From Lachnospiraceae bacterium UBA4292 (GTDB lineage Bacteria > Bacillota > Clostridia > Lachnospirales > Lachnospiraceae): a stretch of 11,098 nt of DNA. The position numbers were made by a program, and so were the translations under genes. Under the pieces are notes generated by a model. The model saw only the letters and a list, made by a program, of their open reading frames with translations. It was not told where the DNA came from and did not search any database. Shown in pieces: positions 8,301 to 11,098 of this stretch. Within the stretch, counting starts at the first letter, position 1. Every line of letters starts with the position of its first letter. The stretch lies in contig DGVE01000039.1 in assembly GCA_002395865.1 (NCBI GenBank), positions 1 to 11,098 of the forward strand, written 5' to 3'.

Positions 8301-10009
8301 TCACCGGCGGTCAATAGAAGAGCTGCCCCGGATGTATTTCCATCCACGCTGATCTGGGATTCTTCAGAAGAAGTGAAATTCTCTATGGTCGATGACAGCG
8401 CCGCCGCAGCATAGTCGGTCGAATAATTGCCGTTTGCCGTAAGTGTAAATGAATACACGTTTTTATCCCACTCATATTCCCCCGGTGTGTAGATCTCGAC
8501 CAGCCGGTAGCTTCTCGAGGAGGCCTGCCCGAAGTTTATGACCAGATCCTCACCTGTGGACGGATCCTTCAGACGAGTGCTCGCCTCATCACTTCCCGTG
8601 AGAAAATAGCCTGCGAAAGTGTTGCCGCTGCTCATAGTCCTGAAGGCGGCTATAGCCGAAGATGCACCGGTACAGCTTCTGGCCTCCGCGATGGCAGCAC
8701 TTATATCCGGCCCCTGAATGGCGAGAGCATAGACCGCGCCGCTCACCCTTCGGGTCGTGTCGGCACCGGCCGAATCCTTCTCCACCTTTTTCAGCGACAG
8801 AGTCGCCATCTGCTCCCCGGGGTTGAAATAGATCGCGTACAGCATCGCGGCATCGCCTTTTCCGCCTGTCGCATTCGTCAGGGTCACTCCCGCGGCGGTA
8901 TTTGCCGCCTCGATACGCCAGAGAGGTGTGACCACGCCGTAGTAGGTACGGCCGTTTAGCGCATACTGCATGGACTTGTTGTAGTCCCCGCCGTAATTGA
9001 TGATCGTGTACCACCCCTGCGGGTTCGCAAAAGCACCGGCCGTGACCAGAGTACCGTTCGACCACCTCTCATGTCCGAGATTTCCGTAAATGTAGTTCGC
9101 ATTCGACACATCACCCAGATCTACCGAAAGTGCGGGAAGGCCGAGCTGCGCGGCCACCTCGTTGGCGGTGTTTAATGCCCCCTGCTCTCCCGCGCCCCAC
9201 TCGATATAGGATACATAGCCCGGCTTCGAGGAATTCGACAATATGCTGCGTATCGCAGTATTGTTCTTCACCTGTCTTGCGTATGCCAGAGCGTTGTATG
9301 TGGCCACAACTGACTTCACCGCGTTGTCGTCGAGATTGCCGGCCGCCCTCTGCGTGATCACGAAATCGGTACCGTTCGCTGCCTCATATGACATCATACC
9401 GGATATCGAAGGTCTTACAGTCGCGGCAGCTATCGCTCCGTGCGCCGGGGAATCCTTCGTGTTACCGTATGTGACCTGTCCATCGCCGTCACCGTCTACC
9501 GAGGGATAGATCATTATCATTCCCTGCTTAATGAGTCCCTGCGAGACCAGCTCCGAATAGCTGAGGGCATTCTTCGTCACCACGACCTTACCGGGGTTAT
9601 CCGCGAGTTTCTTCGATAGATCGGATACCGATGTCGCGTATACAAAATCCAGCGGCTGCCCCATGTAGGTAACAGCCAGAGAGCTGTTTCGTATCCGGGA
9701 TATCCATGTGTCGGTGTTGCCGGGGATGGTGCCGTCCGTGAAGCCGACATCCTTTAGCACCTGCTTTATCAGACTCGTGCAGTCGTATCTGTCGGGTCCC
9801 ACCGATCCTAGGCGATAGCCCTGTCCGAGGTAGTAGGCAGCGGCTTCGACTATCTGTTTTCCTATATCGCTGGGCAGAGTGGTCGCAGCTTCCGCCTCTA
9901 CCACCTTTCCGAAATGCCCCGAAATTACTGCGGTAATGACCATCACCATCGCCATAAGCCAGGCGCCGATACGCCTGAACATCGTTGTTTTTGTCTCCTT
10001 AATTTTCAT
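2312..10009 (-). CDS. Giant secreted adhesin: NlpC/P60-like head, Cna-B/SpaA-type and T-Q ester repeats, C-terminal anchor
   Basis: A protein of 2,565 residues, far longer than typical SpaA pilins. In order: signal peptide (hydrophobic core about 14-30, likely cleavage near AEA-ATT at 39-43); NlpC/P60-like domain (44-230; Cys77 in YDCTS, His190 in SPAHG); a linking domain to about 400; ten Cna-B/SpaA-like domains (403-1673) with GAVF-x-(I/V/L)Y, LPxGxY and (E)xxAPxGY motifs; three T-Q ester-bond domains (1676-2070, VVFED motifs); four more SpaA-like domains (2072-2517); a Pro/Lys linker; and a hydrophobic segment (2543-2561) ending RRRH. Lys in first strands and Asn or Asp in last strands are consistent with internal isopeptide bonds. 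No LPXTG is seen. The start is uncertain: the ATG at 10009 has no well-spaced Shine-Dalgarno, whereas the ATG at 9982 (residue 10, MFRRIG) has AAGGAG twelve bases upstream, and both leave the signal peptide intact. Likely role: a stalk-like surface adhesin. The ligand is unknown. Confidence 0.9.
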   Translation of the reverse strand: MKIKETKTTMFRRIGAWLMAMVMVITAVISGHFGKVVEAEAATTLPSDIGKQIVEAAAYYLGQGYRLGSVGPDRYDCTSLIKQVLKDVGFTDGTIPGNTDTWISRIRNSSLAVTYMGQPLDFVYATSVSDLSKKLADNPGKVVVTKNALSYSELVSQGLIKQGMIMIYPSVDGDGDGQVTYGNTKDSPAHGAIAAATVRPSISGMMSYEAANGTDFVITQRAAGNLDDNAVKSVVATYNALAYARQVKNNTAIRSILSNSSKPGYVSYIEWGAGEQGALNTANEVAAQLGLPALSVDLGDVSNANYIYGNLGHERWSNGTLVTAGAFANPQGWYTIINYGGDYNKSMQYALNGRTYYGVVTPLWRIEAANTAAGVTLTNATGGKGDAAMLYAIYFNPGEQMATLSLKKVEKDSAGADTTRRVSGAVYALAIQGPDISAAIAEARSCTGASSAIAAFRTMSSGNTFAGYFLTGSDEASTRLKDPSTGEDLVINFGQASSRSYRLVEIYTPGEYEWDKNVYSFTLTANGNYSTDYAAAALSSTIENFTSSEESQISVDGNTSGAALLLTAGEYRKTSYGGFVVRKVGDNRGAVSGVRFGVYGDAECSELVQTVTADSEGFAVFTAEWEGTAQKTYYMREDSDDGYVEISGARYMADTTVYPVALTGFLNPVARDELVAAYASGTTGTYFTITGREDATIVNRELVSHSAVKVIDGDASHMIASVELQLRRRTEDGSAENVGSVSVVSAPSDALSFGTQWTDLRKYDDEGNEYIYWAEETAVTLKGGRRITGSDLDKYFVRTTDNDGTVIRAVTTLTNSTVYTQHSVLKEFGNDVAASLVDSITFGLYARTESGGGVNVASVTVDSARDGMRYDFTGLRKYDDDLNEIHYYVEEDMIKVRFADGSSRILAKGAEGPEGIDFAFTVTSDNDGTSVKNVTVITNTTPELVGYVGAYKVSSVSSEPLSGAVFTVYNDEACIDAAGSMTSGEDGLARLVLSGNVYSYPNLTRRVYVKETTAPAGCVLTDTVWTVDVRLARQLSELSADGTAFRVAGPEGVAAQFMGDGEFLFFTAENDDQYGRITVTKYGSRIVSYRPAQGTGYDDLVNASFGTASFEMVGAEFSLYAAEDIYLSDGVTKVYDKDQMVEVLDLAASPSGQFGVNTPLPLGRYRILETMAPTGQVITADREWEVELTYAGQNAVLSTCAQVVENVEQHARVTAYKYDSSAAGEQRVPVGGAVFGLFTDGELVIPVRSDPSLPASYDDIVIADGTLLAVTTTQAGGGAVFDIDLPYGNYYVRELVAPVGYKLSDRKVALSFSAPANTEIQSAEYSFTAQIDNEPVYMELTIVKEAQPGITVPDSATLSGAVFGIYAKNDITSFDGSGRVIYEAGTLVETVSTQYREGDDARAYAVTSPLPLGEYCARELQAPAGFVTDPDTYDFDLPMVQAMAECALLNIPAAAVDKIESQVIVQEKPTSVPIKKTDITTGEEVRGAILEVYYAQSDGSMGEIVIQDGEELRWTSSDTEHIIWGLPAGEYILHEKSAPAQEGYVRAQDMIFNVSDTQVVSDVVELRDDYTQLRIRKTDYVDGQTLNGCVLELIGPEGDICARWTTGDVNDPLNITENGVTWHVLERIPVGTYTLHEAAVPEGYYCMGDVTVTVDEKGAHSEGGVQEGEMVNYRIPVGRTEAYDRATGEQVVSVNDTVTITDRIFYRYLIPGNSYTVKADLMDAATGEQVKDEDGSPISVTRQWVADEASRDEGFIDVDITFSGSILKGEKRTFVVFEDVHDDTFDRDVFAFNDLTDADETVYVPEIGTTLTDDATGTHMTQTDSDTILTDTVHFENLLLYDRDGGELTYTIEGCIYVKETQEILTDGDGRKVRASTDFVPAFISSRDEVHPDAGSGDISMSFAIDADTVRSLAGKSLVAFEYLYLNGVLAAVHASMDDEAQTVRVPLIRTTARDKSTGTHAAAISDTATIVDTVTYEGLVADGREYVVKGRMMVKETQLPLTDAQGREVTGEARFVPGAANGTVNVEFTVDTGNLLGYTLVVFEDLYCEGLHIAAHNDIDSDEQSIIVANGGYVSVVKADTDGVPVQGAQYTIYDKSDGSVAAVLATDEYGRAVSKLLTAEKTDYVTRVPVTYMIRETYAPAGYVLSEEEREFIIDSGVTEFSFTEEIQKGRIGVVKKGLNVSSTELFETAMGIDIYRLTHEYAYLPGVEFAIYSDEKLTEEVCRITTDSEGIAVSEPLSVGRYYITETSTPAGYAKDVDEDGRPAVYTFDIQGCPQSEDTGRMEYVFDVTKNIENRLLSATLTIKKRGRDSLGNIIPLEGVYFGVFSADDIVSKRSGETVIGSDTCIAVIRTNSEGIATLTQTLPAGGYYYRELRCSGDEYILDDTFYPFTVDYENDDVRVDIEKDLINEIKTGRIVIHKKDSAGNALSGAEFMLRCQDTGREYIAVSEGNGEAVFSELVLGEYIDGRLTYYTYELTEAKAPAGYERDDRVYTLSFEGAASEEKELVIDEDRVNEKTPAPQKKPEPSVSETPYGIEDKRGMAAGLTGLGIALVLLCLAFRRRH
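2315..2419 (-). other. Non-canonical C-terminal sorting signal of the adhesin
   Basis: Residues 2531-2565 have the three-part layout of a cell-wall sorting signal: a short polar segment SETPYGIEDKRG, a hydrophobic helix of about 19 residues (from MAAGLTGLG to CLAF) and a basic tail RRRH. The usual LPXTG pentapeptide is absent; TPYG is the only nearby Pro-Gly-like motif. A class B-like sortase with its own specificity is encoded immediately downstream. Confidence 0.65.
2459..3796 (-). repeat. Four C-terminal SpaA-like domains of the adhesin
   Basis: Residues about 2072-2168, 2171-2297, 2301-2411 and 2415-2517 each begin with a Lys-bearing strand (SVVKAD, GVVKKG, TIKKRG, IHKKDS). Each then has a GA/GV-x-F/Y-x-(I/V/L) strand, a glycine turn, and in most cases an ETxAPAGY-type segment, and three of the four end near an Asn (ENR, INE, VNEK). 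This is the pattern of SpaA/Cna-B domains that form Lys-Asn isopeptide crosslinks. The copies are diverged in sequence and not recent duplicates. Confidence 0.8.
3800..4984 (-). repeat. Three tandem T-Q ester-bond (VaFE-type) domains of the adhesin
   Basis: Residues about 1676-1804, 1805-1947 and 1948-2070 share a start T-x-x-x-D-x-(A/S)-T-G, a (I)xDT/DR(V/I)xYxxL strand, a late VVFED / VAFEY motif and a final DDEAQTV-type strand. In this family a Thr of the first strand is joined to a Gln of the last by an ester bond. Candidate pairs are T1809-Q1942 and T1951-Q2065. The first domain has T1680 but Glu1800 at the Gln position. Confidence 0.8.
4991..8803 (-). repeat. Ten Cna-B/SpaA-like domains forming the central stalk of the adhesin
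   Basis: Approximate residue boundaries: 403-548, 577-700, 703-816, 818-940, 947-1073, 1075-1206, 1211-1334, 1337-1470, 1471-1568 and 1571-1673. The third and fourth differ in type: they carry LRKYDDxxNEIxYxxEE and DNDGT motifs typical of classical Cna-B domains. The others are SpaA-like, with GAVFGIY, LPLGEY and ELxAPAGY motifs. No copies are near-identical at the DNA level, so this is old domain expansion and not slippage. Confidence 0.8.
9320..9880 (-). other. Divergent NlpC/P60-like domain at the adhesin N-terminus
   Basis: Residues 44-230 align by motif with NlpC/P60 peptidases: a VEAAAYYLGQGYRLG strand, candidate nucleophile Cys77 in YDCTSLIKQVL (usual form DCSGLV) and candidate His190 in PAHGAIAA (usual form HVGIYIG). 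The Gly after the Cys-Ser/Thr position is Ser here. Between Cys and His lies a roughly 110-residue stretch with an Asp-rich loop, so the domain is longer than the minimal fold. Activity is uncertain; it may be a binding module. Confidence 0.6.
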
Positions 10010-10042
10010 ATCCTGTTACCCGGTTTCTCCTTTCATTCAGAA
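10010..10042 (-). promoter_or_regulatory. Short gap with displaced ribosome-binding site before the adhesin
   Basis: On the minus strand AAAGGAG lies 17 bases before the ATG at 10009, further than usual, and is inside a six-codon mini-frame ATG...TAA that ends six bases before that ATG and is in the same frame. No promoter or terminator is visible, so the peptidase and adhesin genes appear co-transcribed. The weak site at 10009 is one reason to consider the ATG at 9982. Confidence 0.4.
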
Positions 10043-11098
10043 TCACCAGAACCTGCCGTGGCGGTATGTTCCGTACCGGCTGGCCCATAGCCATTCCTCC
10101 TTCGTCAGCTCGATTCTGCCGCCGAAGTAGTCCATGTCGTAGAATTCTCTCCCGTCCTCCGTCACCATAAGGGTCGCGCCGTTATCCACTATCGTATAGC
10201 CGCCGTCGTTTTCCAGATAATACTGCTTCCATGCCTCGACCAGCTTCTCGTACCCCGCCGGCACGGCATTCAGATCGAATTCACCCATATAATACTCCGT
10301 GCCGGGGTTCGAAAGAGGATAAACGCCCATTATATAAGGTACGCCGTCCCTGATCACTCCCCCGCTGCAGTAGCCGGTGAGTCCTATCTCAAACGAATAC
10401 GACAGCACCTGCATATAAGCATCATCATCGCTGCCGGAGAATGTGTTGTCAAATATCCTCCTCGCTCGGTAGCTGTGTCCGGGAGCCCTCACCTCCGTAA
10501 TCTCCACCCCCGAGCCGGGCCAATTGCTGATCATCAGTCCTCCTCCGATGTATATGCCCGCGTGTCCCGTGTAAAGCGGATCTCCGGTATAGCTCTCCGC
10601 CACGAGGTCGCCGGGCCTGAGTTCCGCCAAAGATATCTCCGCGCCGTACACCGACTGTGAAGCGGCCGTTCGCGGAAGTCCCGTTATACCGGACAAACGG
10701 TATATGAGCACCGTAAATCCCGAGCAGTCGGTACCTGTCTCGAGGCTGTCGCCGCCGAGGACGTACGGTACCCTTCCCATATAGTCCATGGCATGTTTGG
10801 CTATCTCGATACCGTTTAGCGATATGACTTCGGGGCTCTGAACAGTCGTCTCCCGCGTCGTTGTCTCCTCCGAAGCAGACTCTTCGGTGACATGTTCCTC
10901 CGTGACGGGCTCCTCCGTGATCGGTTCGGCAGAAAGCGGCTCGGACATGGTCTTCTCTTCGAAAGTCTCCTCCGGTACAAAAGTTTCAGTCTGCGCCTTT
11001 ACAGCCTCAGCGGTCTCAAAACAGGATGTCTCCGTCAAAGTCTCCCCCGCGGATGTCTCCTCCACGGATGTTTCCCCTGCTGATGCTTCCTCTACGGA
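10043..11098 (-). CDS. NlpC/P60 (C40) cysteine peptidase with Glu/Thr-rich linker (5' end cut by window)
   Basis: The frame is open through the right edge, so 351 C-terminal residues are visible and the true start and any signal peptide lie outside; the GTG at 11065 is an internal Val codon. Residues 1-90 are a Glu/Thr/Ser/Pro-rich low-complexity segment with short repeats, typical of a cell-wall-spanning linker. Residues about 95-215 are a standard NlpC/P60 domain: Cys125 in TDCSGF, GDLV, His179 in GHAGIYIGGG, and a third polar residue Asn192 in ISNWPG. This family cleaves peptidoglycan stem peptides, usually gamma-D-Glu to diamino acid bonds. A C-terminal part of about 130 residues, rich in Tyr, Gly and acidic residues, is not recognised. 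The adhesin gene starts 33 bases downstream, so co-transcription is likely; a wall-remodelling role supporting surface assembly is inferred. Confidence 0.88.
   Translation of the reverse strand, partial: SVEEASAGETSVEETSAGETLTETSCFETAEAVKAQTETFVPEETFEEKTMSEPLSAEPITEEPVTEEHVTEESASEETTTRETTVQSPEVISLNGIEIAKHAMDYMGRVPYVLGGDSLETGTDCSGFTVLIYRLSGITGLPRTAASQSVYGAEISLAELRPGDLVAESYTGDPLYTGHAGIYIGGGLMISNWPGSGVEITEVRAPGHSYRARRIFDNTFSGSDDDAYMQVLSYSFEIGLTGYCSGGVIRDGVPYIMGVYPLSNPGTEYYMGEFDLNAVPAGYEKLVEAWKQYYLENDGGYTIVDNGATLMVTEDGREFYDMDYFGGRIELTKEEWLWASRYGTYRHGRFW
10877..10921 (-). repeat. Three 15-base tandem repeats encoding (V/I)TEEx
   Basis: Three consecutive 15-base units encode ITEEP, VTEEH and VTEES within the acidic linker of the peptidase. 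Units differ mainly at the last codon and third positions. Confidence 0.75.
11039..11098 (-). repeat. Two 30-base tandem repeats at the window edge
   Basis: Units at 11098-11069 and 11068-11039 (minus strand) match at 23 of 30 bases and encode SVEEASAGET and SVEETSAGET. A degenerate third unit (LTETSCFET) follows. The array reaches the window edge and probably continues, so the copy number is unknown. Confidence 0.8.

Noticed and set aside
8589..9065. A 158-codon minus-strand frame within the adhesin
   Set aside because: It is a shifted frame of the adhesin, rich in Arg, Gly and Cys, as expected of an out-of-frame reading; no frameshift is needed because the main frame is intact.
11065..11065. 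GTG at 11065 as the start of the peptidase gene
   Set aside because: The frame stays open to the edge and the residues before it continue the same repeat, so this is an internal Val codon of a truncated gene.
1..11098. CRISPR arrays, tRNA or rRNA genes, transposases, attachment sites
   Set aside because: I saw no regularly spaced direct repeats with unique spacers, no RNA gene signatures and no transposase or integrase frames.

Overview
The window is one strand of a Gram-positive, probably clostridial (Lachnospiraceae-like), genome: every gene I can support lies on the minus strand. The taxonomic call is an inference from protein types (class B-like sortase, Cna-B/SpaA-type repeats, T-Q ester 'VaFE' repeats, NlpC/P60 proteins), strong GGAGG ribosome-binding sites and codon use rich in AGG and ATA. 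No marker gene is present, so the genus is not determined.

Reading along the minus strand (right to left), three genes form a cell-surface operon. The first (10043-11098, 5' end beyond the window) is an NlpC/P60 cysteine peptidase with a Glu/Thr-rich repetitive linker and an unrecognised C-terminal domain. After 33 bases comes a giant secreted adhesin (2312-10009, about 2,565 residues): signal peptide, a second, divergent NlpC/P60-like domain with a Ca-loop-like motif, ten Cna-B/SpaA-like domains, three T-Q ester-bond domains, four more SpaA-like domains, and a C-terminal membrane anchor with no LPXTG. Its stop codon overlaps the start of a class B-like sortase (1431-2315). A Rho-independent hairpin (1302-1334) closes the operon.

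A second transcription unit begins immediately after, from a promoter overlapping the terminator's T-tract. It encodes a PD-(D/E)XK nuclease-like domain fused to a Schlafen/DUF2075-type P-loop ATPase (1-1245, running off the left edge). This resembles proteins often found in DNA-processing or defence contexts, and nothing links it functionally to the surface operon.

A plausible working model, which is inference, is as follows. The secreted NlpC/P60 enzyme remodels peptidoglycan, the giant stalk protein is exported and stiffened by intramolecular isopeptide and ester crosslinks, and the translationally coupled sortase anchors it through a non-canonical C-terminal signal. The most unusual points are the peptidase-like tip on an adhesin stalk, the missing LPXTG next to a dedicated sortase, and a Gln-to-Glu change in the first ester-bond domain.
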